A stretch of DNA of 64,000 nucleotides from JBHGXV01 sp041920505 (GCA_041920505.1 JBHGXV010000014.1:1-64000); one strand, 5' to 3'. Counted from the first letter of the stretch, positions 1-7,442 are shown. Notes: generated from the letters alone by a model not told the origin. Numbers and translations: made by a program.

Positions 1-28
1 ACGATATCACTATCCCACTCCTTAGCAT
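1..28 (-). CDS. First codons of a probable IS21 transposase (istA), cut by window edge
   Basis: The ATG at 26-28 on the minus strand is preceded by CGGAGGG at a suitable distance, and nine codons (MLRSGIVIS) are readable before the window ends. An N-terminus of this style fits IstA proteins, but the fragment is too short to identify by itself; the call depends on the IS-like end next to it. Confidence 0.3.
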
Positions 29-121
29 GATGTCTTCCCTCCGATGAAAATTAGCCGTTTTCACACAGAGGGAGATATTCGCTAAGGGGTGGGTCAATTC
101 TTTTTCGGCGCGCCCGGGTCA
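1..121 (-). mobile_element. Terminal segment of an IS21-like insertion sequence
   Basis: Read on the minus strand, this stretch starts with TGACCC at 121 and holds two direct copies of the 9-mer GGGTCAATT (plus-strand 91-99 and 116-124), 25 bases apart. IS21-family ends carry such multiple terminal repeats and finish in TG/CA. Further in, a strong ribosome site (GGAGGG, about 40-45) precedes an ATG at 28 that reads out of the window. The element would abut the stop codon of the neighbouring permease-partner gene. The family call rests on end architecture only, because no transposase domain is inside the window. Confidence 0.5.
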
Positions 122-122
122 A

Positions 123-974
123 TTATATCCCGGCGGTGACATTGCCGTTATAGGAGCTTAGGCGCAACGTGCCTTTCACTCGTACCCAACTGTCGTTTGC
201 GTATGTTTTTGCCTGTGGCGATCGAACCATCAGACCGGCAACCGTCGCATCTGCTGTGCAACAAGAAACCATGAAGCGGGCGACGACAAATTCATTCGAC
301 TGAAACCCCGGTTGTCGGTAGACAAAGCCCATCGTTTCCAGTTTGTGACCGGCAAACTCTTTTTGGAACAAATCGAGAATCGTTGTTCCATCCAGGAACA
401 GGCTGTCGTCCAGCTTGATTACCGGTTGTTTGTACATGGAAACCGCCGTGTCTGTATAAAAATCGCCAAACCCCGCAAACATCTTTCGGATGTCCTGGTC
501 AGACAGTTGTTTGGGTTGTTTCGTGGATGGGGCAGGGTTCGTCTGATCCGTCTTCGGTTGTTCAACCGGCTCTTTTTTGTCCGGCTTGGTTGACATCAAC
601 GCTTTTGCGTCACCCGTCAACAGGTTGACGCCTTTCTTTTCGGCAAGCGCACTTCCCAGAAACTTGTCAGGCAAAAAGAACCCCAATGCCAGAGGCAACA
701 GGAACAACCCGTAGATCACGACGGACTTCCACACACTGGAAGACAAGGTGTGGGTACCACCGCACTCGCAGACGTGATCGGCAGACCCGGCGAGGGCTTG
801 GCGTAAACTTGAGACACTCAGGATGACCGTAATCGCCAGCGTGACATACGTTAAACCCTGGAATCGGGGAGCGATGTAGTAGTTGATGTCTCCCGACAGC
901 AACAGTTTCGCAAGCAAAAACGAAAATCCCAACAAAATAAAGCTACGAATGTAATAATGCTGTTTTTCCGTCAT
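123..974 (-). CDS. TIGR03943/DUF1980 family membrane protein (YcgQ-like), partner of the upstream permease
   Basis: About 283 residues. Two N-terminal membrane segments (roughly residues 8-25 and 35-55) are followed by a CECGG cysteine cluster, a third membrane helix, a Pro/Lys/Thr-rich linker and a C-terminal soluble domain with a CC pair (VSCCTADA). This is the layout of YcgQ/DUF1980 proteins, which are almost always paired with a COG0701 permease, as here (17-base gap). The ATG at 974 follows AAGGAGGG, so the longer upstream frame is not used. The frame ends NGNVTAGI right at an IS-like end, so the natural C-terminus may have been lost. Transcription probably starts at the divergent zinc-responsive promoter near 2080. 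Metal or thiol-linked transport is inferred only. Confidence 0.75.
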   Translation of the reverse strand: MTEKQHYYIRSFILLGFSFLLAKLLLSGDINYYIAPRFQGLTYVTLAITVILSVSSLRQALAGSADHVCECGGTHTLSSSVWKSVVIYGLFLLPLALGFFLPDKFLGSALAEKKGVNLLTGDAKALMSTKPDKKEPVEQPKTDQTNPAPSTKQPKQLSDQDIRKMFAGFGDFYTDTAVSMYKQPVIKLDDSLFLDGTTILDLFQKEFAGHKLETMGFVYRQPGFQSNEFVVARFMVSCCTADATVAGLMVRSPQAKTYANDSWVRVKGTLRLSSYNGNVTAGI

Positions 975-991
975 TCCTTTCCCTCCTTCCT

Positions 992-1993
992 TTAAAACGG
1001 GAACCAAAGCGTAACGGCGAGCACCAGTGACGCAACCACCGCGATGAGCATGAGAACAAACGGAGCGCGAAACACATGAAACAGCATGAGTGTATTTTTC
1101 AAATCGATCATCGGCCCGAAAACGAGGAAGGCGAGCAGGGAACTTTTGCTGAATGTGCTTGCGAAGGAAGCGGCAATAAATGCGTCGGCTTCCGAACACA
1201 ACGAAAAGACGTATCCCAGCCCCATCATGACCAGATGCGCTTGCAGCGGCGTTTGGCCGAGGGAAGTCAGGGTTTCGCGGGAGACGTACACCTGCACAAT
1301 CGAACTTACCAGCGCACCAAAAATCAGAAACTTGCCCATGTCGAAAAACTCGTCGACGGCGTGTATAAAGGCGGAACCGATCGTGTTGCGCTTGGCTTGT
1401 GCATGATGAAGTTCATGCCGCAGTTCATGTTCCACGCCGTTTTTCAGCGGGTTCTTCTTGAATACTGCCAACATGAACAAACCGGTCAGCACGGCGACGA
1501 TGAGAGCCAACACACTGCGGTAGACCATCATGTCAGGTTGCTTTTGAAAAGCCGTATAGGTGGCCGTCATGACGACCGGATTGATGATAGGGCCTGCCAG
1601 CAAGAAGACGATTCCCACATAGACAGGCATCCCTTTGTGAATCAATCGCCGAACGATCGGAATGATCGCACATTCGCACACAGGGAACACAAATCCCAGC
1701 AAAGCCGCAAACGGCAGAGCGATCAAGGGATTTTTGGGTGTCCAACGACGGACTTGTTCATCTGTGACAAACGTCTGGATGAAGGCGGAAAAAAACACGC
1801 CGAGGAGCACAAAAGGGATGGCTTCCAGCAAGATGCTTAAAAAAATCGTTTTTACATCCAGCCATTGTGAGGAAATATGTATTCGGAACGAGAGAAAGCC
1901 ATTCTGGTTGCCGGACAGCAACACAAAAACGACGAGTCCGATCAGAAAGGCTCCGACAAATTGTAAAAGAACACCGCGAACTTTCAGCAACAA
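992..1993 (-). CDS. COG0701/DUF318 family permease (YcgR-like)
   Basis: 333 residues with eight or more hydrophobic helices. The CECAIIPIVRRL segment and the GPIINPVVM and FGPMIDLKN motifs are hallmarks of the DUF318/ArsP-like permease superfamily. A hydrophilic His-rich loop (HELRHELHH, near residue 190) lies between the two halves, as expected for a protein handling a soft metal or metalloid. It is the first gene of a two-gene operon with the DUF1980 gene downstream. The start at 1993 has a GGGGGAG site before it. The divergent intergenic region carries two Zur-box-like sequences, so zinc-dependent repression is plausible. The substrate is not known for this branch of the family. Confidence 0.8.
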   Translation of the reverse strand: MLLKVRGVLLQFVGAFLIGLVVFVLLSGNQNGFLSFRIHISSQWLDVKTIFLSILLEAIPFVLLGVFFSAFIQTFVTDEQVRRWTPKNPLIALPFAALLGFVFPVCECAIIPIVRRLIHKGMPVYVGIVFLLAGPIINPVVMTATYTAFQKQPDMMVYRSVLALIVAVLTGLFMLAVFKKNPLKNGVEHELRHELHHAQAKRNTIGSAFIHAVDEFFDMGKFLIFGALVSSIVQVYVSRETLTSLGQTPLQAHLVMMGLGYVFSLCSEADAFIAASFASTFSKSSLLAFLVFGPMIDLKNTLMLFHVFRAPFVLMLIAVVASLVLAVTLWFPF

Positions 1994-2069
1994 GGAAACT
2001 CCCCCAATCGTTCAGGCTCAAGTCCATGGGACAACTCGCGTCTTGTACTTAGAATATATTAATCCATCT

Positions 2070-2090
2070 AAATCAGAATAACTACTATTT
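2070..2090 (-). promoter_or_regulatory. Degenerate Zur-box-like site for the permease operon
   Basis: Compared with the Bacillus Zur consensus (two ATCGTAAT-like arms around one base), this 21-mer agrees at 16 of 20 informative positions: AAATC at the left, TACTATTT at the right. It overlaps a minus-strand TTGTAA (2094-2089) and TTAGAT (2071-2066) promoter pair with a 17-base spacer, where a repressor would block transcription of the permease operon. It is weaker than the companion site at 2127-2147. Confidence 0.45.
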
Positions 2091-2116
2091 ACAATCAAGC
2101 AAAGGTATTGTATCAT
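2088..2116 (+). promoter_or_regulatory. Probable promoter of znuA
   Basis: TTTACA (2088-2093) and TATCAT (2111-2116) are separated by 17 bases and lie just upstream of the perfect Zur box, so the operator would cover the start of transcription. Confidence 0.5.
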
Positions 2117-2126
2117 TAAGCGGTGT

Positions 2127-2147
2127 AAAACGTAATAATTACGATTT
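2127..2147 (+). promoter_or_regulatory. Zur box (zinc-responsive operator)
   Basis: The core CGTAATAATTACG (2131-2143) is a perfect palindrome around one base and is flanked by AAAA on the left and ATTT on the right, so 20 of 21 positions agree with the Bacillus Zur consensus. It lies 18 bases before the znuA start codon, directly after the promoter. Repression in zinc-replete cells is the expected outcome. Confidence 0.8.
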
Positions 2148-2164
2148 GAGGATGAGAGGGAAGA

Positions 2165-3097
2165 ATGATGCTCCGATTGTTCAAGAAATCAGTAACGATG
2201 CTGGCCGTTTCCGGTTTGATGTTGTCGGGGTGCGGCGCGGCCACTCAGACGGCTTCGGATACCGCCGCCCAAAAATCCGACAACAAGATCAAAGTCATCA
2301 CTACGTTTTACCCCATGTATGATTTTGCCAAAAACATTGCCGGTGATCATGCGGATGTGACGGCCTTGATTCCGTCCGGGGTGGAACCGCACGACTGGGA
2401 ACCGACGCAAAAAGACATCGAGGCCATCGCAAAAGCAGATGTTTTCGTTTACAACGGCGGCGTTGAATCGTGGGTGGCAGACACCTTGAAAAGTGTAAAC
2501 AATGAAAAATTGCAGGTAGTGGAAGCCTCCCAAGGCATAGCGTTGATGGAGGGGATCGAGGAAGAACACGACCATCTGGACCCGCACGTTTGGCTTGATC
2601 CTGTTTTCGCCCAGAAACAGGTGAGGACCATTGAAGCCGCCCTTGAGCAGGCTGATCCCAATCACAAGGACGATTACAAAAAGAATGCCGACGCGTTTAT
2701 TTCCAAGCTGCAAGCCCTTGACAAGGAATATCGGGATACCCTTTCGTCGGCAAAAAGAAAAGAATTTGTCACGCAGCATGCGGCATTCGGGTATCTGGCA
2801 AAACGTTACGGGGTGAAACAAATCCCGATCGCCGGATTGTCCCCCGATGTCGAGCCGTCTCCGTCCGAATTGGTGGAGATCGTCCATTTCGCCAAAGAGC
2901 ATCAGGTAAAAACGATCTTCTTTGAAACACTGGTTTCCCCGAAAGTGGCTGAAACGGTAGCCAAGGAAATCGGGGCAAAAACGGCTGTTTTAAACCCGAT
3001 TGAAGGGTTGACGGAAGAGGAGAAGGCCAACAACCTGGACTATCTCGGCATCATGAAAAAGAACCTGAACGAGTTGGCAAAAGCGCTCAACGAATAA
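2165..3097 (+). CDS. znuA: Zinc ABC transporter substrate-binding lipoprotein, ZnuA/AdcA type
   Basis: 310 residues of cluster A-I metal-binding protein. The N-terminus is a lipoprotein signal with lipobox LSGC (Cys23), so the protein is anchored outside the membrane. Expected zinc ligands can be placed: His76 (EPHDW), His141 (DPHVWLDP), His205 (TQHAAF) and Glu280 (NPIEGL), the His3-Glu set of AdcA-type zinc receptors rather than manganese receptors. A short acidic/His loop (EEEHDH, 132-137) sits where longer zinc-sensing loops occur. No ATPase or permease gene follows, so it must use transporter components encoded elsewhere. The perfect Zur box upstream supports the zinc assignment. Confidence 0.9.
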   Translation: MMLRLFKKSVTMLAVSGLMLSGCGAATQTASDTAAQKSDNKIKVITTFYPMYDFAKNIAGDHADVTALIPSGVEPHDWEPTQKDIEAIAKADVFVYNGGVESWVADTLKSVNNEKLQVVEASQGIALMEGIEEEHDHLDPHVWLDPVFAQKQVRTIEAALEQADPNHKDDYKKNADAFISKLQALDKEYRDTLSSAKRKEFVTQHAAFGYLAKRYGVKQIPIAGLSPDVEPSPSELVEIVHFAKEHQVKTIFFETLVSPKVAETVAKEIGAKTAVLNPIEGLTEEEKANNLDYLGIMKKNLNELAKALNE

Positions 3098-3121
3098 AAC
3101 GAAAATCATGTTGATACTGAC

Positions 3122-3175
3122 GGGACGCGTACCGGAATCCCTGATCGCTGTAAGCGATCGATCCGGCCGCGTCCC
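3122..3175 (+). terminator. Long composite hairpin between znuA and kimA, probable terminator
   Basis: GGGACGCG (3122-3129) pairs with CGCGTCCC (3168-3175), CCGGA with TCCGG inside it, and GATCGCT with AGCGATC at the tip. The U-tract that follows is short (TTTCC). It may end the znuA message or be the outer stem of the riboswitch that starts just downstream. Confidence 0.45.
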
Positions 3176-3185
3176 TTTCCTGTAT

Positions 3186-3275
3186 AGGGGGAGTCATGCC
3201 GCGTACTTCGCTGAATTCCAAAAGGGAAGCGGGGGAACCATCTTTAGAAGAAGGAACTGGTTGACAGGGTTCTTA
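3186..3275 (+). promoter_or_regulatory. Probable c-di-AMP riboswitch (ydaO/yuaA class)
   Basis: The core CGCTGAATTCC (3209-3219), a short stem-loop and AAGCGGGGGAACCA (3227-3240) reproduce the conserved GCCGAAUCC...GCGGGGGAACC block of the ydaO motif, preceded by GGGGGAGTCATGCCG (3187-3201), which also resembles that class. It lies immediately upstream of a KimA-type potassium transporter, the classic target; c-di-AMP binding turns such genes off when potassium is plentiful. Sequence-pattern call, no covariance search done. Confidence 0.6.
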
Positions 3276-3300
3276 TGGCTTGATGAAGGAGCGTTTGACC

Positions 3301-5205
3301 ATGCACATTTTCAAATGGGCGGAATTTGTCCTGATTGGGCTGGCGGTTGTCGCCATCTGGCTTTCGATTACCAATTTCAGCAGTCTGAAACGCATCCTGA
3401 TCGGCCGGCCGATGCGCACGAAGGAACTGGAAGCCGAACACACCAAACTGTTCTGGCTGTTGGCGCTTCCCATCCTCTCCGCCGACCTGTACTCGTCCGT
3501 GGCGTATGGTCCCGAGTCGGGGATTACGGAATTGGCCGGGCTCGGCGTGAACGCGAAATGGTTGATTCTCCCGCTGACGCTCTCAACCATCGTGCTGCTG
3601 GCGATATTGATCACGTCGTACATCATGGGAGTGATCGCCTATCCCAGCGGCGGCGGAGCGTATGCGATCGCCAAGGATAACTTCACGCACGCGTTGCCGT
3701 CGCTGATCGCGTCCAGCTCGCTTTTGGTCGACTATATTCTGACCGTGGCGGTATCGGTGTCGGCGGCTGTGGACGCGATCGCTTCCGCCTATCCGGTGCT
3801 GGCGCCGCACGAGACGATGCTGGCTTTGTTGTGCGTGTTGATCCTGGTGTTCATCAACCTGCGCGGAGTGACGGAGTCGGCGCTGGTCTTTGCCTGGCCG
3901 ACCTTCGGATTCATGGCCTGTATGCTGTTTCTCATCCTGACCGGGTTTGGGGACGAACTGCGGCACGGATTTGTCCAGCCGTCGACGCCGCCGTTTGGCA
4001 CCATTCCGCAAGGGTTAACCGTCTTGCTGATCCTCAAGGCGTTCAGCTCGGCCTGCTCGGCGCTGACCGGGATTGAGACCATCTCCAACGCGGTCCCGAT
4101 CTTCCGCGAACCGCAGCAACGAAGCGCCATCAAGACTTATATCGCGCTCGGGCTGATCACCGCGTTCACCTTGTTGGGCTTCACGTACCACCTGTACGTG
4201 AAGGGGATCTCCGTCAATCCGAGCAATACCTTGCTGTCCCAGTTAGCCGAGGAGTATTTCGGACACGGGATGGTGTATCAGGTGATCATCTGGTCGACCT
4301 TTATTGTGTTGATCCTCGCCGCCAACTCGACCTTTACCGGATTTCCGCAGCTTTCGGCGATTGTCGCCGCCGACGGGTATTTGCCGCGCGCACTGACCAA
4401 TCGCGGCGACAGGCTGGGGTACTCGAACGGCATCCTCTTGCTGGCCGGATTGGCCTCCCTCTTGATCGTCGCCTTTCGCGCCAGAACCAACGCTTTGATC
4501 CCGCTGTACGCCATCGGGGTGTTCCTGTCCTTTACCGTGGCGCAGGTAGGATTGATCCGGTTGTGGAAGCGAAAAAAAGGGGCGTACTGGCAGGTGAAGT
4601 TTGCGATCAACCTGGTTGGGGCGATCATCACGTCGCTGGTCGCGATGATTTTTGCCGTCACCAAATTCGTCGACGGCGCCTGGATTGTGCTGATCGTGTT
4701 GCCGGGGTTTGTTCTTTTTTCCGTTGCCGTTCGCAGGCATTACACCCAGATCGCCAAGGAGTTGCGCATCGATCCGAAAGAGGTGCGCCCCAGCTCCCAC
4801 CGTGTGGTGACGATCGTATTGGTGTCGGGCATCCACCGGGTGGTCAACAGCACGATTTCATTCGCGAAAAGCTTGCAGACGGACTTCATCGCGGTGTACG
4901 TCGGCTTTGATGACGAGTCGATTCAGAAAATGGAAGAAAAATGGAAAGAATGGGGATCGCCATGCCGTCTGGTGACGCTCAAGAGCCCGTACCGCTCCAT
5001 TCTCGCGCCGCTGTCGCGGTTCATCCAGGCGGCGGAGGAGAAGGAAGGCAAACCGGACCATGTCCATATTATCCTGCCGCAGTTCATTCCGCGAAAATGG
5101 TGGCACCAACTCCTGCACAACCAGAGCGCGTTGCTCCTTAGAGCCTGGCTACTTCGCAACAAGGATGTGGTGATCACCACCGTTCCGTACCATTTGCACA
5201 AGTGA
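3301..5205 (+). CDS. kimA: KimA/YdaO-type potassium importer (APC superfamily)
   Basis: 634 residues from the ATG at 3301, chosen because GAAGGAG lies at 3284-3290; an in-frame TTG at 3280 is less likely. Residues 31-500 match the KUP-like KimA fold: LKRILIGRP, SADLYSSVAYGPE with Asp62 and Tyr69 seven residues apart as in the K+ site of KimA, PSGGGAYAIAKDN, FSSACSALTGIE and GDRLGYSNGI. The last about 140 residues form a soluble cytosolic domain. Compared with B. subtilis KimA the N-terminus has an additional hydrophobic helix (7-25). High-affinity potassium uptake with proton symport is the family role. The c-di-AMP riboswitch-like leader supports the call. Confidence 0.88.
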   Translation: MHIFKWAEFVLIGLAVVAIWLSITNFSSLKRILIGRPMRTKELEAEHTKLFWLLALPILSADLYSSVAYGPESGITELAGLGVNAKWLILPLTLSTIVLLAILITSYIMGVIAYPSGGGAYAIAKDNFTHALPSLIASSSLLVDYILTVAVSVSAAVDAIASAYPVLAPHETMLALLCVLILVFINLRGVTESALVFAWPTFGFMACMLFLILTGFGDELRHGFVQPSTPPFGTIPQGLTVLLILKAFSSACSALTGIETISNAVPIFREPQQRSAIKTYIALGLITAFTLLGFTYHLYVKGISVNPSNTLLSQLAEEYFGHGMVYQVIIWSTFIVLILAANSTFTGFPQLSAIVAADGYLPRALTNRGDRLGYSNGILLLAGLASLLIVAFRARTNALIPLYAIGVFLSFTVAQVGLIRLWKRKKGAYWQVKFAINLVGAIITSLVAMIFAVTKFVDGAWIVLIVLPGFVLFSVAVRRHYTQIAKELRIDPKEVRPSSHRVVTIVLVSGIHRVVNSTISFAKSLQTDFIAVYVGFDDESIQKMEEKWKEWGSPCRLVTLKSPYRSILAPLSRFIQAAEEKEGKPDHVHIILPQFIPRKWWHQLLHNQSALLLRAWLLRNKDVVITTVPYHLHK

Positions 5206-5240
5206 ACCATGGGAAAAGAGGAAAACGACGAAACGAAAAA

Positions 5241-5265
5241 CCAGCGGTCAAAGGAAGGCCGCTGG
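5241..5265 (-). terminator. Intrinsic terminator of the XRE gene, possibly bidirectional
   Basis: CCAGCGG (5241-5247) pairs with CCGCTGG (5259-5265). On the minus strand the stem is followed by TTTTTCG, so it best serves the regulator gene at 5288; on the plus strand the tail after kimA is poor. Confidence 0.7.
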
Positions 5266-5287
5266 CTTGTTGTCAGAGGGATATGGA

Positions 5288-5737
5288 TTAGTCTTGTCTT
5301 TCGCGCTTTTGCGGCGGTTGGAGGTTGGCCTTTTTCAGCGCTTTTTCCTGCCGCTTCTCCTTGATCATCATCCAGGCGAGCCGCATGTGACGCAACAATT
5401 CCGCCTGCTCCTCCTCGTCAAGCTGGAGTTGTTCGCCGCCGAAGTGAATCGCGCGGTTGTCCCGGATCAATGCCTGCAAGTCCCGTGCTCCGTCGGGATA
5501 GAAGGTTTCCTCGTTTCCCCGTTTTTGTCCGGTCTGGTCGTCCGTCCGGCCGAGCAGGTAGTCGATCGACGTATCGAAAAAGTCGGCCAGCTTTTGCAGG
5601 GTTTCGTAGTCAGCCTGATTATCGTCGGTTTCGTAGCGAGCATATGTGGAACGGTTGATGCCAATCTGTCTGGACAGTTCTTGCTGGGACAGTCCTTTTT
5701 GTTTTCGCAGGTTTTTCAATCGCTCACCTACAGTCAT
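5288..5737 (-). CDS. XRE-family transcriptional regulator, 149 residues
   Basis: The N-terminal lambda-repressor-type helix-turn-helix (residues 3-60: LSQQELSRQIGINRSTYARYET) is followed by DFFDTSIDYLLGRTDD, the usual end of the XRE domain. The remaining 85 residues are charged and helical and do not show a known sensor domain; the tail is Lys/Gln-rich. It is transcribed divergently from a second, shorter XRE gene, with an inverted repeat in between that could be bound by either protein. Target genes cannot be named. Confidence 0.8.
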   Translation of the reverse strand: MTVGERLKNLRKQKGLSQQELSRQIGINRSTYARYETDDNQADYETLQKLADFFDTSIDYLLGRTDDQTGQKRGNEETFYPDGARDLQALIRDNRAIHFGGEQLQLDEEEQAELLRHMRLAWMMIKEKRQEKALKKANLQPPQKRERQD

Positions 5738-5802
5738 GGGACGACCACCTCTCTCATTTATTATAGGTGACAGAAAATCACATTAAAAGTTTTGTCCAAA
5801 AA

Positions 5803-5829
5803 CATCACATATTGGGATTGAATGTGATG
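5803..5829. promoter_or_regulatory. 27-base inverted repeat, candidate XRE operator
   Basis: CATCACAT (5803-5810) and ATGTGATG (5822-5829) are perfect complements around an 11-base spacer, and a third half-site AATCACATT lies at 5777-5785. The position between the two divergent XRE genes, in the promoter zone, suggests auto- or cross-regulation. Confidence 0.55.
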
Positions 5830-5878
5830 CTTCGTCACTGCTACACTTGCCTTAGATAATCACAAGGCGGTGTTTGAA

Positions 5879-6082
5879 ATGACCAAGAACCGGTGGCTTG
5901 TGGAGATTCGCAGAAAAAAAAACATGACGCAGGAAAAAGTGGCAAAACTGGCGGAGATTGAGCGGTCGTACTACACGAAAATCGAAAACGGCGTGATTCC
6001 CAGTGTCAAAGTGGCCAAACGGATCGCCAGGGTGCTTGGATTTGACTGGACTTGTTTTTACAGGCAGATTGGTGAAAAATAG
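5879..6082 (+). CDS. Small XRE-family DNA-binding protein, 67 residues
   Basis: The protein is a stand-alone helix-turn-helix domain: TQEKVAKLAEIERSYYTKIENG with VAKRIARVLGFDW after it, ending CFYRQIGEK. The ATG at 5879 is preferred because AAGGCGG lies eight bases before it; a GTG at 5870 in the same frame overlaps that site. There is no sensor or dimerisation tail, as in phage-type and SinR-like small repressors. Divergent from the 149-residue XRE gene. The last 37 bases reappear at 7364-7400 as a relic, which hints at a duplicated and decayed second copy. Confidence 0.78.
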   Translation: MTKNRWLVEIRRKKNMTQEKVAKLAEIERSYYTKIENGVIPSVKVAKRIARVLGFDWTCFYRQIGEK

Positions 6083-6087
6083 AAACA

Positions 6088-6125
6088 AGCCGATACCTGG
6101 CGCGGAAGGTATCGGCTCTCTTTTT
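6088..6125 (+). terminator. Intrinsic terminator after the small XRE gene
   Basis: AGCCGATACC (6088-6097) pairs perfectly with GGTATCGGCT (6108-6117) and is followed by CTCTTTTT. The next gene runs toward it from the other side. Confidence 0.85.
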
Positions 6126-6136
6126 CAGGAAAACTT

Positions 6137-6625
6137 TCAGGAAAACGAACGGCGGGCGGGCCAGGACCCTTGCAGCTTGCGCAGTTGGACAATCTGCCCG
6201 GTGTGATAGGCGTCATGGAGAATGATGCTGGTTACCATCGTCCCCATCGACTGTTGAGGCATCGGCTGGTCAAACGCCTCGTCCGGCAATCCCGCCAGCG
6301 CGTCGCGCAAACCCCGTTGAACGGCATCCAGACGGTTCAGCGCGGCTTGCCAGGCGGATTCGTCTGCTGTGTCGCCAGGCGCGAAGGTGGCGTCGTTCTC
6401 GTCGACAGGGCCGGGGTCGTTTCCGAGCAATCGCAGGAGCAGCCGTTCTTTGTAGTAGATCAGGTGGTGAACCGTCTCCCAAATCGTGTTGGCGGCCTGT
6501 CCGTCCGGCCGCCAATTGGCCTGTGCGGCGCTCACTCCTTCCAGAGCCTGTTTTAGCGGCGGATACCAGTCTTCCCGGTCATAGGTGACCGAAAGCTCAT
6601 GCAGCAAGAGATCGATTCGATTCAT
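6137..6625 (-). CDS. DinB-family metal-dependent protein
   Basis: 162 residues with the four-helix DinB/YfiT-like fold signature: WETVHHLIYYKERLL (about residues 46-60) and HDAYHTGQIVQLRKL near the C-terminus supply the three histidines of the usual metal triad. Such proteins are often thiol (bacillithiol) transferases or hydrolases, but the substrate cannot be told here. The ATG at 6625 has GGGAGGG six bases ahead and is preferred over an in-frame TTG at 6631. It is a single gene facing the XRE terminator. Confidence 0.8.
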   Translation of the reverse strand: MNRIDLLLHELSVTYDREDWYPPLKQALEGVSAAQANWRPDGQAANTIWETVHHLIYYKERLLLRLLGNDPGPVDENDATFAPGDTADESAWQAALNRLDAVQRGLRDALAGLPDEAFDQPMPQQSMGTMVTSIILHDAYHTGQIVQLRKLQGSWPARRSFS

Positions 6626-6785
6626 CCTCAACCCTCCCCGTTTTCCGATACGTTTGCGTGATGGCGTGCGTTATAATGAATCATAATACGTATGTTTGTA
6701 ACGGACAAATGCGTTTTTGATAGTTACATGTAAATTACCACATCGTGGATGACGGTGTCAAGGATGGAAAAAGAGAGGGAGAGCC

Positions 6786-7346
6786 GTGGAACATTTGTGT
6801 CTCGATTTTCTCAATAGCGATTGGCGCGACTGGCGAGGTTCGGGGCGTCGCGAAGACCGTCTGGATAAGCCGGAATGGCTGGAGGATTTCTTGCGGCGGT
6901 GGGGGCTTACAGCACCGCTGCCGCCGGATGCGCAGACGCGGGCGGCGCTTGGGGAACTGCGCGAGCGGATGCGTTCGATCGTGGAGGCGCTGGTTGCCGA
7001 ACGGCCGGTCGCTCTGGCGGATCTCGAAGTGCTCAACCAGGCTCTGGCGCGGATGTCCATCCACTCTCGGCTGGTTTGCGGCGCAAGCGGCTTTCGCTTG
7101 GAACAGGTGACGTCGGCTGAAGGATGGGATCTGGTCACAAGCCGGATCGCCGCTTCTTTTGCCGAGTTGCTGGCCAAAGCAGACGTGCGGCGGATCAAGA
7201 TATGCGCAAACGACGACTGTCGCTGGATCTTTTTTGACGAAAGCCGCAACCGGGCACGCCGCTGGTGTGACGACCGGCTTTGCGGTAATTTGCTCAAGGT
7301 GCGCCGCTTTCGCGAAAGGCAAAAAGCGAACAAAGCACGGGAGTGA
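6786..7346 (+). CDS. ABATE/CGNR zinc-finger protein (putative stress regulator)
   Basis: 186 residues. The N-terminal ABATE domain (starting HLCLDFLNS) is followed by the C-terminal CGNR zinc finger: ICANDDC and WCDDRLCGN provide two CX4C pairs, and the CGN motif reads CGNLLKVRRFRERQ. Family members are DNA-binding regulators, some controlling ECF-type or resistance genes. The start is a GTG at 6786 behind GGGAGA. It stands alone between DinB and the peptidase, so no target can be inferred from context. Confidence 0.82.
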   Translation: MEHLCLDFLNSDWRDWRGSGRREDRLDKPEWLEDFLRRWGLTAPLPPDAQTRAALGELRERMRSIVEALVAERPVALADLEVLNQALARMSIHSRLVCGASGFRLEQVTSAEGWDLVTSRIAASFAELLAKADVRRIKICANDDCRWIFFDESRNRARRWCDDRLCGNLLKVRRFRERQKANKARE

Positions 7347-7363
7347 AGGGGTTATCTGCCGGT

Positions 7364-7400
7364 AGACTTGTTTTTATCGGCAAATTGGTGAAAAATAGAA
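7364..7400 (+). pseudogene. Relic of the 3' end of an XRE gene
   Basis: These 37 bases match 6048-6084, the end of the small XRE gene, at 33 positions and would still encode TCFYRQIGEK followed by a stop. Nothing before the match continues the helix-turn-helix, so only the last codons remain. The relic lies in the leader of the M3 peptidase gene. Confidence 0.5.
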
Positions 7401-7442
7401 GCGTACGGAATCTGCCAAAATTGGAGAGCGGGAGGAACCGAC

